Positions 17,489-25,099 of a stretch of 57,530 nt of DNA are shown in pieces; position 1 is the stretch's first letter; each line of letters opens with the position of its first letter. Source of the stretch: Corynebacterium sp. Marseille-P3884. Lineage in GTDB: Bacteria > Actinomycetota > Actinomycetes > Mycobacteriales > Mycobacteriaceae. The DNA lies in assembly GCF_017942225.1 (NCBI RefSeq), contig NZ_JAGKSD010000015.1, positions 1 to 57,530 of the forward strand, read 5' to 3'. The notes under the pieces are model-generated. The model was given only the letters and a program-made list of their open reading frames with translations. It was not told the DNA's origin and did no database searches. A program made the position numbers and the translations under genes.

Positions 17489-18910
17489 ATGCGATCGTTC
17501 CGCCGTTCCATCTTGTCCATTGCCATCGTCGGCACCATTGCGGTTACTGCGGTTGCCCCAGCCCCCGCAACGGCGCAGAGCTCGCTGAGTTCGACGAGCT
17601 CCGGCAGCTCCAGCAGCTCCCGCAACCTGATCAGCGAGATGGGTGGCGCCCTGTCGGACTCGCCGAACCCCGATCCAGCTCCCAAGCCGAAGCCGAAACC
17701 AAAGCCGAAGCCGAAGCCGAATCCGAAAACCCGCACCGAACAGGGCCTTGTCGTGGAGATGCTCGGCGACCTGATGGGCAAGCACCAGCCCAACCTGGGG
17801 CTCGGGGCCGTTGACTTGGGCATTATGGTGCCGCTGATCAACGAGACATTCGCGGTCGTATTCGGCGACTCATTCACCGGCAAGTACTTCGGCGAAGGCA
17901 AGTGGCTCAGCCCAGTCGGTCTCGTGGCCAAGCGCGATGAGAACGGCCGAATCATCTTCACCCGCCCGCTTAACGACGGCAAGACCGCCGATCAGCTGAT
18001 CAACTACAAACACTACGACAACCGCACCGTCATCCCGTCCGACGTGATCAACCTGGACGGCACGCTCTACATGCAGGGCATGTGGAATGAAGGCATCGGC
18101 AATGTGCGTGAGACCGAAATCTGGAAGTCCACGGACTACGGCGCGAACTGGACGTCTGTCGCGCAAACGACGTATCGCTACATGGATGGGCTTGGCAACC
18201 TGATCAGCTGGGAGAAGGGCCCCGACGGCTACATCTACGTCGTGTCCTCCGAATTCCTCCGCGACGACCCTGTCTACCTCTCCCGCTTCCGTGAAGAGCA
18301 GATCGCGGACCGCAAATCGTGGGAGATCTACGACCCCTCCACGGGCGAGTGGAGCAAGAAGCGGCGCACCCCGATCCTGTCCAAGAACGTCCAGGCCGGC
18401 GAGATGTCCCTGCGGATGGTCGAGGGCCACTGGGTGCTGGCAATGTTCAACGAGGAGACGGCATCTATCGAGGTGCGCATCTCGAAGACCATCGCCCGTG
18501 ACTGGGATTCCATCGAACCCGCTCGCGTCGTCGTCGCCGGCTCGGGCGGGTGGCGTGCCGAGCAGAACGCGAGCAACTTCACTCAGCTCTACGGCGGCTA
18601 CATTGTCCCAGGATCCACGCTCGCCAACATGGATCTCGTCGTCTCCCAGTGGAATACTTCGGATAACTCGCGGTACATGTCCACCCAGTTCAACGTGAAG
18701 GGCTTGGACAAGTTCTTCGGCATCTCTCCGGAGCAGCCGGAGAGCGCGGAATCCGCACCGCAGGGTACAGCGCGCGCCGCAGCGCAGACCGGCGACCAGA
18801 ACGCCGTCGCAGTCAATGAGACCGCGGTGTCGCCGGAGGCCGTCAACCGTCTCAGCGACGAAGAGGCCATGGAAAAGGCCGCGGACAACCCGGCTGACAC
18901 GCTGAACTAG
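17489..18910 (+). CDS. Secreted DUF4185 domain protein
   Basis: A 473-residue exported protein. The signal peptide (SFRRSILSIAIVGTIAVTAV, then APAPATAQ) is followed by a Ser-rich linker and a low-complexity Lys-Pro repeat (residues about 68-85, alternating PK). The DUF4185 core runs from about residue 95 to 410 with VFGDSFTGKYF, IPSDVI and the WKSTDYGANW segment, a five-bladed beta-propeller-like fold related to glycosidases. Catalysis is not proven for the family. It ends with an Ala/Glu-rich tail. It likely acts in or on the cell envelope. The Lys-Pro repeat may span the peptidoglycan or contact teichoic-like or mycolyl layers, which is inference. Confidence 0.85.
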   Translation: MRSFRRSILSIAIVGTIAVTAVAPAPATAQSSLSSTSSGSSSSSRNLISEMGGALSDSPNPDPAPKPKPKPKPKPKPNPKTRTEQGLVVEMLGDLMGKHQPNLGLGAVDLGIMVPLINETFAVVFGDSFTGKYFGEGKWLSPVGLVAKRDENGRIIFTRPLNDGKTADQLINYKHYDNRTVIPSDVINLDGTLYMQGMWNEGIGNVRETEIWKSTDYGANWTSVAQTTYRYMDGLGNLISWEKGPDGYIYVVSSEFLRDDPVYLSRFREEQIADRKSWEIYDPSTGEWSKKRRTPILSKNVQAGEMSLRMVEGHWVLAMFNEETASIEVRISKTIARDWDSIEPARVVVAGSGGWRAEQNASNFTQLYGGYIVPGSTLANMDLVVSQWNTSDNSRYMSTQFNVKGLDKFFGISPEQPESAESAPQGTARAAAQTGDQNAVAVNETAVSPEAVNRLSDEEAMEKAADNPADTLN

Positions 18911-18936
18911 CTCGGCGGCACCGCGCCGCCGGGGGG

Positions 18937-19359
18937 TTACGGCTCGTCGATGATCTCGGCGCCGGCCCCGTCAGCCGCGTCGTCGATAAGCTCCTCGTCC
19001 GTCGGCGTTGTCCCCGGATCGACCTCGGGGTCGTTGTCGCGCTCGTACTCGCGGACGATGCGCGCCGCCGTGTCCGCGATCTCCTTCATCGACTGGTAGA
19101 AACGCCCCATCTCGTTCCACACGCCGTCTTCGGAGAGCACCCCGTACTGGGCTTCGGGGAAGTCGCGGACGTCCTCGCGCCAGACGGATTCGTAGTAGGC
19201 AATGAGCTGCGCCATCGTCTCCCAGTCTTCGGCGAGGCGCTCTGGGATTTCTTCCCAGCGGTCATTCGCTTCGACGAAGTGCGCGAGACGCGCGTCGTTG
19301 GAAATTATTCGTTCCGGGATGTCGTCGGCCCCGGGGAAATCAGGCTCACCAGTGGTCAT
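18937..19359 (-). CDS. DUF4298 domain protein
   Basis: A 140-residue acidic protein. The helix-rich segment HFVEANDRWEEIPERLAEDW followed by WREDVRDFPEAQYGVLSEDGVWN and MGRFYQSMKEI is the DUF4298 pattern, small proteins of unknown function. ATG 19359 was chosen because upstream in-frame residues are basic and unlike the family. It is convergent with the DUF4185 gene; a GC-rich hairpin (GGCGGC and GCCGCC) at 18913-18928 lies between the stops. The C-terminal 30 residues are disordered and acidic. Confidence 0.78.
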   Translation of the reverse strand: MTTGEPDFPGADDIPERIISNDARLAHFVEANDRWEEIPERLAEDWETMAQLIAYYESVWREDVRDFPEAQYGVLSEDGVWNEMGRFYQSMKEIADTAARIVREYERDNDPEVDPGTTPTDEELIDDAADGAGAEIIDEP

Positions 19360-19472
19360 GGCCGTCACTGTACCCCGCTTCAGTCCCCTAAGCGGGGTTA
19401 TCGACAAGGAACCGGCGCACGAAAATCCGCGTACGGTGGGAAGCGGTTGAACCCCACGGCAAGGAGGCCATT

Positions 19473-19886
19473 ATGACTGCACAGAAGGGCAACGACCACG
19501 GCCCGAACCCCTACGTCGTCGATATTGAAAAGGCGACCGTCGACAACGAGGCTTTCCGCGACACCCTGTGGACCGGCAAGAATCTCCAGCTCACTGTCAT
19601 GACCATTCCGGCAGGCGGCGAGATCGGCGCTGAGATCCACGACGGCCACGACCAGTTCCTCCGCCTCGAGGAGGGCGAGCTCCGCGCCCAGATCGGTACG
19701 AGCGAGACCGACCTCGAGATCGACCAGGTTGTCGGTGCGGACTGGGCTGCATTCGTCCCGGCCGGCAAGTGGCACAACTTCGTCAACGAGTCCGACGCAC
19801 CCGCGAAGCTCTACTCCATCTACGCCCCGCCGGAGCACGAGCCGGGCACCCACCACGAGACCAAGGCGGACGCCGACGCCGAATAG
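19473..19886 (+). CDS. Cupin-domain protein
   Basis: A 137-residue single-domain cupin. Motif 1 is recognisable in GGEIGAEIHDGHDQFLRLEEGEL (given as pattern: G-x5-H-x3-Q-x-E type, with His52 and His55 region metal ligands) and motif 2 in PAGKWHNFVN. It is typical of small cytoplasmic cupins annotated as mannose-6-phosphate isomerase-like, with no proven substrate. AAGGAGG at 19460-19466 sets the ATG at 19473. A disordered Glu/Asp tail follows. Confidence 0.87.
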   Translation: MTAQKGNDHGPNPYVVDIEKATVDNEAFRDTLWTGKNLQLTVMTIPAGGEIGAEIHDGHDQFLRLEEGELRAQIGTSETDLEIDQVVGADWAAFVPAGKWHNFVNESDAPAKLYSIYAPPEHEPGTHHETKADADAE

Positions 19887-19916
19887 ACGCACGGCATCCA
19901 CGCATAGCCCAGCATT

Positions 19917-19976
19917 TGAACTGCTCCCCATTAGTTGGACTGAGAAATCAGTTACCGACTAGTGGGGAGTAGTTCA
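19917..19976. mobile_element. Solitary 60-bp IS3-family end
   Basis: The 60 bp starting TGAACTGCTCCCC and ending GGGGAGTAGTTCA are almost identical (one substitution plus a small indel) to the left end of the IS at 57404. The sequence is a self-complementary hairpin: 20-bp imperfect arms, an inner ACTGA/TCAGT stem and a GAAA loop. No transposase follows it, so it is either a remnant, a MITE-like derivative or an excision scar. Confidence 0.75.
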
Positions 19977-20233
19977 TTTCAGGGGCTAGTTCATTTTCGC
20001 TGGGCTTTTCGCTTATCGACGTCCGGCCCTTCCCATTTACTTGCCTCCCCCAACCACGGGTCATGTGCTTTTCACTTACCAGTAACGGGCTAGCCATATA
20101 ACCGTCACAACAGGTCCATTTGCCTGGCTTAGTTTTGACATGCCCTGGTTGGAAGCTGGCAACCACAGCATCGTGAGCTGGCTGCTTTCCAACCGGTTAC
20201 TTCATTCCACCGCTGCCCGAAAGGTTCCCACCG

Positions 20234-22300
20234 ATGCGTAACCGCGTTCTGTGCGCCACCATCGCCGCGCTGTCCGTCAGCGCGGGCGTCCTCTCCCCCG
20301 TCACCGCTACCGCCGACGAGAAGACCGCCAAAATCTCGATTTCGAACATCACCGACTTCCACGGTCGTTTCGCTCCTAAAGACGTGAACGTTCGTGGCAC
20401 AGATACACGTGACGACAAGAAGTCCATCCCGGGTGCCGAGCGCCTGAAGTGCGCTATCGACACCGAAGCCGAAGGGTTCGGCAACGCGCACATCCTGACT
20501 TCTTCCGGCGACAACATCGGCGCTGGCCCGTTCGAGGCAATGCTGCTGGACGATGCGCCGACCATCGATGCCCTTAACGAGATGGGTCTTGAGGTCTCCG
20601 CCGTGGGCAACCACGAATTCGACAAGGGCGCAAAGGATTTCTCCGAGCGCGTCATCCCGGATGCGAAGTTCCCGTACCTCGCCGCTAACGCCAAGTCTGT
20701 CGCAGGCACCGACGACCACTTCATCAAGGAGATGGACGGCGTCAAGGTCGCATTCATCGGCACCGTCACCGACACCATGCCGCAGCTGGTCAGCCCTTCC
20801 GGTATTGAGGGCATCAAGTGGAACGACCCGATCGAGACGACGAACAAGCTCGCGAAAGAACTGAAGGACAGCAAGAAGGCCGACGTCGTCGTCGCTCTCG
20901 TCCACGAGGGCGGCTACACCCCTGACCAGTTCAAGAATGTCGATGTCGCATTCCTCGGCCACACCCACACCGTGATCACCCAGGATGCTAAGACAACTCC
21001 GATCGTGCTCCAGGCAGGTCAGTACTCCCAGGGCTTCGCCAACGTCGACCTGAGCATCGACCGCGCCACCAAGAAGGTCACCGTCGACGAGGCGAAGGTC
21101 GTGGAGGGCACGACTCTCCTCGACTGCACGGACAAGAAGTACCCGGAAATCGCGGCCATTGTTAAAGCCGCTGAAGCAGAGGCTGCTGAAGAAGGCAAGA
21201 AGGTGGTCGCGTCCACCTCTACCGATTTCGCCCGCGGTTCCAACGCCGGAAAAGAATCCGGCTCTAATCGTGGTGTCGAGTCTTCCCTCAATAACCTTCT
21301 GGCCGAGGCTGCAAAGTGGAGCATCGACGCCAACTCCGATGTCACTCCCGATATCGGCGTGATGAACGCCGGCGGTGTCCGCGACGACCTGCCGGCCGGC
21401 GACATTACTTATGCTGATGCCTTCTCCGTCCAGCCATTCGGCAACGAGAACACCTACCGCACTCTCAAGGGCAAGGATTTCAAGGAGGCGCTCGAGCAGC
21501 AATGGCAGCCGAATGGCAAGCGCCCGGCCTTGTCCCTCGGCCTGTCGAACAACGTTTCTTACACCTACAACCCGGATGGCGAGCAGGGCAACCGCATTCT
21601 GTCCGTCACTATCGATGGAAAGCCACTTGATCCGGAGAAGGATTACATCGTCGCAGGCTCCACCTTCCTGCTCGAAGGCGGCGATGATTTCACCGCCTTC
21701 ACGAAGGGGTCCGAGCCGGTGAACCTCGGCCTGATCGATCTTGAAGCCACCATCGATTTCTTGAAGCAGAACAAGGACATCAAGCCGCGTGGCCAAGCTG
21801 GCGTCGGTGTGAAGGTCGAGCAGCCGCTCAAGGCTGGTGCCGAGAACTCCATCGACCTGACCTCCCTGATCTACACCGAGGGCAACCCGGCGAAGAAGGT
21901 CACCGTGAAGCTGGAGGATGCCAACGGCAAGGAACTGGCCTCCGCTGAGTCCGACATCGACCCGGACTTCGGTACAGAAAACTTCGGCGAGGCTGGCAAG
22001 GCCTCCGTCAAGCTCGCCGTCCCGGCTAAGGTTCCGGCGGACGCAATCCTGCGTATCACCACTGATAAGGGCACCGACGCGACCATGCCGGTCAAGATTG
22101 AGGGTGACCAGGAAGGCGGCCAGGAGGGCTCCTCCGGTTCCAGCAACGACGGTTCCAGCGCTAAGCCGGTTCTGATCGGCCTCGGCGTCACCGGCCTGCT
22201 TGCTGCTCTCGCCGGCGTCATCGTGGCGTTCGTCCCGCAGTTCGCACCGGTCCGCGACCAGATCAACGCCGCACTGAAGGACTTCGGCATCCAGATCTAA
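20234..22300 (+). CDS. Secreted 5'-nucleotidase / UshA-like metallophosphatase
   Basis: A 688-residue exported enzyme. The signal peptide ends around ATADE (residue 28). The calcineurin-like metallophosphatase domain carries ITDFHGRF (residues near 40), GNHEFDKG (near 133) and the HTHTV motif (near 245). The C-terminal nucleotidase domain follows (NAGGVRDDLPAG, near 380). A Ser/Gly linker then leads to the terminal hydrophobic helix LIGLGVTGLLAALAGVIVAF, so the protein is membrane-anchored on the outside. It should hydrolyse extracellular nucleotides or UDP-sugars to nucleosides and phosphate. A strong terminator follows at 22326. Confidence 0.9.
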   Translation: MRNRVLCATIAALSVSAGVLSPVTATADEKTAKISISNITDFHGRFAPKDVNVRGTDTRDDKKSIPGAERLKCAIDTEAEGFGNAHILTSSGDNIGAGPFEAMLLDDAPTIDALNEMGLEVSAVGNHEFDKGAKDFSERVIPDAKFPYLAANAKSVAGTDDHFIKEMDGVKVAFIGTVTDTMPQLVSPSGIEGIKWNDPIETTNKLAKELKDSKKADVVVALVHEGGYTPDQFKNVDVAFLGHTHTVITQDAKTTPIVLQAGQYSQGFANVDLSIDRATKKVTVDEAKVVEGTTLLDCTDKKYPEIAAIVKAAEAEAAEEGKKVVASTSTDFARGSNAGKESGSNRGVESSLNNLLAEAAKWSIDANSDVTPDIGVMNAGGVRDDLPAGDITYADAFSVQPFGNENTYRTLKGKDFKEALEQQWQPNGKRPALSLGLSNNVSYTYNPDGEQGNRILSVTIDGKPLDPEKDYIVAGSTFLLEGGDDFTAFTKGSEPVNLGLIDLEATIDFLKQNKDIKPRGQAGVGVKVEQPLKAGAENSIDLTSLIYTEGNPAKKVTVKLEDANGKELASAESDIDPDFGTENFGEAGKASVKLAVPAKVPADAILRITTDKGTDATMPVKIEGDQEGGQEGSSGSSNDGSSAKPVLIGLGVTGLLAALAGVIVAFVPQFAPVRDQINAALKDFGIQI

Positions 22301-22325
22301 TTCAGCGCTGAGTCTGCACTCAACC

Positions 22326-22370
22326 AGAACCAGCCCTCTTCTCCGCATAGGGAAAGGGCTGGTTCTTTTT
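22326..22370 (+). terminator. Rho-independent terminator after nucleotidase
   Basis: Perfect 12-bp arms AGAACCAGCCCT and AGGGCTGGTTCT, a 17-base loop and a run of five T. It ends the nucleotidase transcript 25 bases after the stop. Confidence 0.9.
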
Positions 22371-22452
22371 GTGCGGTCGGCCAGCGGGGATAGACCCTTT
22401 CGGCGTGAAGGGGTAGATTGCCGGTGTTGGAATAAAGGGGTCAGGAGGCGCA

Positions 22453-23898
22453 ATGACACAACAGGTTTCGGCGTCGCAAAGCTCCCCGTGGCCGGCGCTG
22501 TGGTCGATGATGGTCGGCTTCTTCATGATCCTGGTGGACTCCACCATCGTCGCAGTCGCCATCCCCGCGATCGCGGAGAGCCTGAACGCCACGTACAACG
22601 GCGTGATCTGGGTCAATAGCGCGTACCTGTTGGCATACGCGGTGCCGCTGCTCATCACGGGGCGCCTCGGCGACAGGTTCGGACCGAAGCGACTGTACAT
22701 GCTCGGCCTCGCGGTGTTCACGGTGTCGTCGCTGGCGTGCGGGCTGGCAGGGTCCGTCGGAGTGCTCATCGCGGCCCGCGCCTTCCAAGGTCTCGGCGGT
22801 GCGATGCTCACCCCGCAGACGATGTCGGTGATGATCCGCACGTTCTCCCCCACCCAGCGCGGGAGCGCCATGGGCGTGTGGGGCGCGGTCGCCGGTGTGG
22901 CCACGATCGTCGGGCCGCTGCTCGGCGGGATCTTCGTGGACCTCGGCGGCTGGGAGTGGATCTTCATCATCAACGTGCCTTTCGGCATCATCGGCCTGCT
23001 CCTGGCCTGGAAGAACGTGCCGAAGCTCGAGCTGACTGCCCGCCGCCTCGACTGGCTGGGCGTCGCCTTGTCCGCGGTGGGCATGTTCTGCCTCATCTTC
23101 GGCATCCAGGAAGGCTCTAACTTCAACTGGGATGTGCGCGCGATCGGGCTCATCGTCATCGGTGTCGTCTTCATCGCCGCGTTCATCATGTGGCAGGCGC
23201 GCACCACCCGTGACGCGCTCGTGCCGTTGTCACTGTTCGCCGACCGGAATTTCGCGCTCGCCTCCGCGGCGATCACCACCGTGGGCTTTGCGGTGTCTAC
23301 CTTCGCTATTCCGCTGATGATCTACGTGCAGCGGGTGCAGAATTTCAGCCCCACGGTGGCCGCGCTTCTGCTCCTGCCCTCGGGTTTGGTGTCCGGCGCG
23401 CTGTCCGGGTTCATCGGCAAGCAGACGAATACGCACGATCCGAAGCCGTTCGCGATTACGGGGCTGGCGGTGACGTCGATAAGCATTTTTGCGACAGTAT
23501 GGATCACCGACCCGCAGATCAGCCCGTACTGGATGCTGTTGATCAGCGTCTTCTACGGCCTGGGCAACTCGATGATCTGGGGGCCGCTGTCCATGATCGC
23601 GACTCGCAACCTCGATCCGGCGCTCGCGGGCGCGGGTTCGAGCGTGTACAACACGGTGCGGCAGGTCGGCGCTGTCATCGGCTCGGCGGCTGTGGCTGCT
23701 GCCATGTCCTCGCAACTCGCGCAGCGTCTCGGCGACGACGCAGCGGGCCATTCGGAGACCGGTCCCCTTCCCGAGTTCCTTCATGAGCCGTTCGCTGAGG
23801 CGATGAGCGTCGCACTGCTGCTGCCCGCTGGTGTTCTCGTCCTCGGCGTCGCAGTCGCCGCCCTGTTCGCGAAGACCCGCACGTGGAGCGACAACTAG
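22453..23898 (+). CDS. DHA2-type MFS drug transporter
   Basis: A 481-residue protein with fourteen predicted membrane helices, as expected for the DHA2 (EmrB/QacA) subfamily. Signature segments are the TM1 acid motif FMILVDSTIVAVAIPAI, motif A RLGDRFGPKRLYMLGL and motif C GPLLGGIFVDLGGWEWIF. It probably expels hydrophobic or cationic compounds with protons. AGGAGG lies 7 bases before ATG 22453. No repressor gene is adjacent, so regulation is unclear. It is a single-gene unit after the nucleotidase terminator. Confidence 0.9.
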   Translation: MTQQVSASQSSPWPALWSMMVGFFMILVDSTIVAVAIPAIAESLNATYNGVIWVNSAYLLAYAVPLLITGRLGDRFGPKRLYMLGLAVFTVSSLACGLAGSVGVLIAARAFQGLGGAMLTPQTMSVMIRTFSPTQRGSAMGVWGAVAGVATIVGPLLGGIFVDLGGWEWIFIINVPFGIIGLLLAWKNVPKLELTARRLDWLGVALSAVGMFCLIFGIQEGSNFNWDVRAIGLIVIGVVFIAAFIMWQARTTRDALVPLSLFADRNFALASAAITTVGFAVSTFAIPLMIYVQRVQNFSPTVAALLLLPSGLVSGALSGFIGKQTNTHDPKPFAITGLAVTSISIFATVWITDPQISPYWMLLISVFYGLGNSMIWGPLSMIATRNLDPALAGAGSSVYNTVRQVGAVIGSAAVAAAMSSQLAQRLGDDAAGHSETGPLPEFLHEPFAEAMSVALLLPAGVLVLGVAVAALFAKTRTWSDN

Positions 23899-23973
23899 CC
23901 CGCTGTGTCTTAGCGCACATTTAAACACCCATTTGCCCCGCGCCATACACATTCCGGTTTTAGAGTGTTTTCT

Positions 23974-24834
23974 ATGTGGAATCCATTTGCCAAGCCATTT
24001 CATGAAGACACGAACGAGACCCCCTATGTGAAGCCCGCGGAGTTCATTGCCGACGCCGCCTCCCGCCCCGCCGCGTTCATCACCGGCGGCGCCAGCGGCA
24101 TCGGCAAAGCCACAGCGCAACGGCTGCTCAACCTCGGCTGGACCGTCGGCGCCTACGACATCCAGGACGTCACCTGGGGCACCAGCGACATCCCCGAAGG
24201 GCAGCTCATCACCGGCCACCTCGACGTCACCGACCGCGACGAATGGGACACCGCCCTGGCGGACTTCACGTCCCGCACCGGCGGCCGCCTCGACTTCCTG
24301 TTCAACAACGCCGGCATCATCATCGACGGGCTGCTCACCGAGCAAGATCCGGAGAAAATCCGCACGCTGGTGGACATCAACTGCCTCGGTGTCACCTTCG
24401 GCGCGCAGGCGGCCTTCCCCTACCTCAAGGCGACGAAGGGCGCAGTGGTGATCAACATGAGCTCCGCATCCGCCATCTTCGGCCAGCCGGAGATCTCCAC
24501 TTACTCGGCCACGAAGTTCTACGTCAACGGCATCACTGAGGCACTCAGCGTCGAATGGCGTAACGACGACATCCGCGTCCACGACCTCATGCCCCTCTGG
24601 GCCGCCACGCAGGTCGCCAACGTCAAAGCCCAGTCCGTCAAGACGATGGGTGTGAACCTCACCCCAGGCGATGTCGCCGACGAAGCAGTCCGTGTCCTGA
24701 CCAAGAACGCCCCCTGGGGCAAATGGGTGCCCCACTACGCCGTCAGCCTCACCGACCGCCTGCTCAAGTGGCTGCGTAAGCCGTTCCCGGACCCGATCGC
24801 CCAGCTGCTCATGCGCTTCGTGGCCACCTGGTAA
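23974..24834 (+). CDS. Short-chain dehydrogenase/reductase
   Basis: A Rossmann-fold oxidoreductase. The cofactor motif GGASGIGKATA lies near residue 40, NNAG near 110, the catalytic Ser in NMSSASA near 160 and YSATK (Tyr-x3-Lys) near 178. The arrangement is a classical SDR with NAD(P) use; substrate unknown. The first 30 residues are not part of the fold. ATG 23974 is the first in frame after a GTG at 23965. The stop is followed by a terminator at 24865. Confidence 0.88.
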   Translation: MWNPFAKPFHEDTNETPYVKPAEFIADAASRPAAFITGGASGIGKATAQRLLNLGWTVGAYDIQDVTWGTSDIPEGQLITGHLDVTDRDEWDTALADFTSRTGGRLDFLFNNAGIIIDGLLTEQDPEKIRTLVDINCLGVTFGAQAAFPYLKATKGAVVINMSSASAIFGQPEISTYSATKFYVNGITEALSVEWRNDDIRVHDLMPLWAATQVANVKAQSVKTMGVNLTPGDVADEAVRVLTKNAPWGKWVPHYAVSLTDRLLKWLRKPFPDPIAQLLMRFVATW

Positions 24835-24864
24835 GCCACACCCACTTCTCCACTCCAAACCAAG

Positions 24865-24890
24865 AAGGGCCCCGACTGGGGCCTTTCTTT
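24865..24890 (+). terminator. Terminator after SDR gene
   Basis: The stem AAGGGCCCC and GGGGCCTTT with a GACT loop is followed by CTTT. It lies 31 bases past the SDR stop codon. Confidence 0.85.
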
Positions 24891-24901
24891 CAGCCCGGTG
24901 T

Positions 24902-24990
24902 GCCCTATGCGGTCTGCCCTATGCGATGGATAAAACCGCAGGTCGCGTCCGCCCATTGTTCGACATCGCATAGTGCACACCGCATAGTGC
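24902..24990. repeat. Long inverted repeat of CATCGCATAG units, copy 1
   Basis: Two 27-base arms at 24902-24928 and 24964-24990 pair with only three mismatches. Each arm holds two copies of a GCATAG[GT]GC unit. Related units recur at 35722-35808. It is intergenic, between an SDR terminator and the YhgE gene. It resembles a dispersed REP- or MITE-like palindrome. Confidence 0.7.
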
Positions 24991-25099
24991 ATACGGATAG
25001 GGCGGCCAATACCTGAGCCCCCGGGCATTAGCTCGGGGGCTCGGGGCTCAGAGCCGGAAGGACCGGCAGCGCCGGCAGGACCGGCAGGACCAGCAGCGC

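Noticed and set aside
20129..22459. Minus-strand frame opposite the nucleotidase
   Set aside because: Antisense shadow of a well-supported secreted enzyme.
25015..25042. GAGCCCCC/GGGGGCTC hairpin after YhgE
   Set aside because: Possible weak terminator on the minus strand, but no T-run follows; not reported as a terminator.
25055..25098. Tandem GGACCGGCAG-like units after the YhgE stop
   Set aside because: Short, low-complexity and with no further copies; likely slippage, not a functional repeat.
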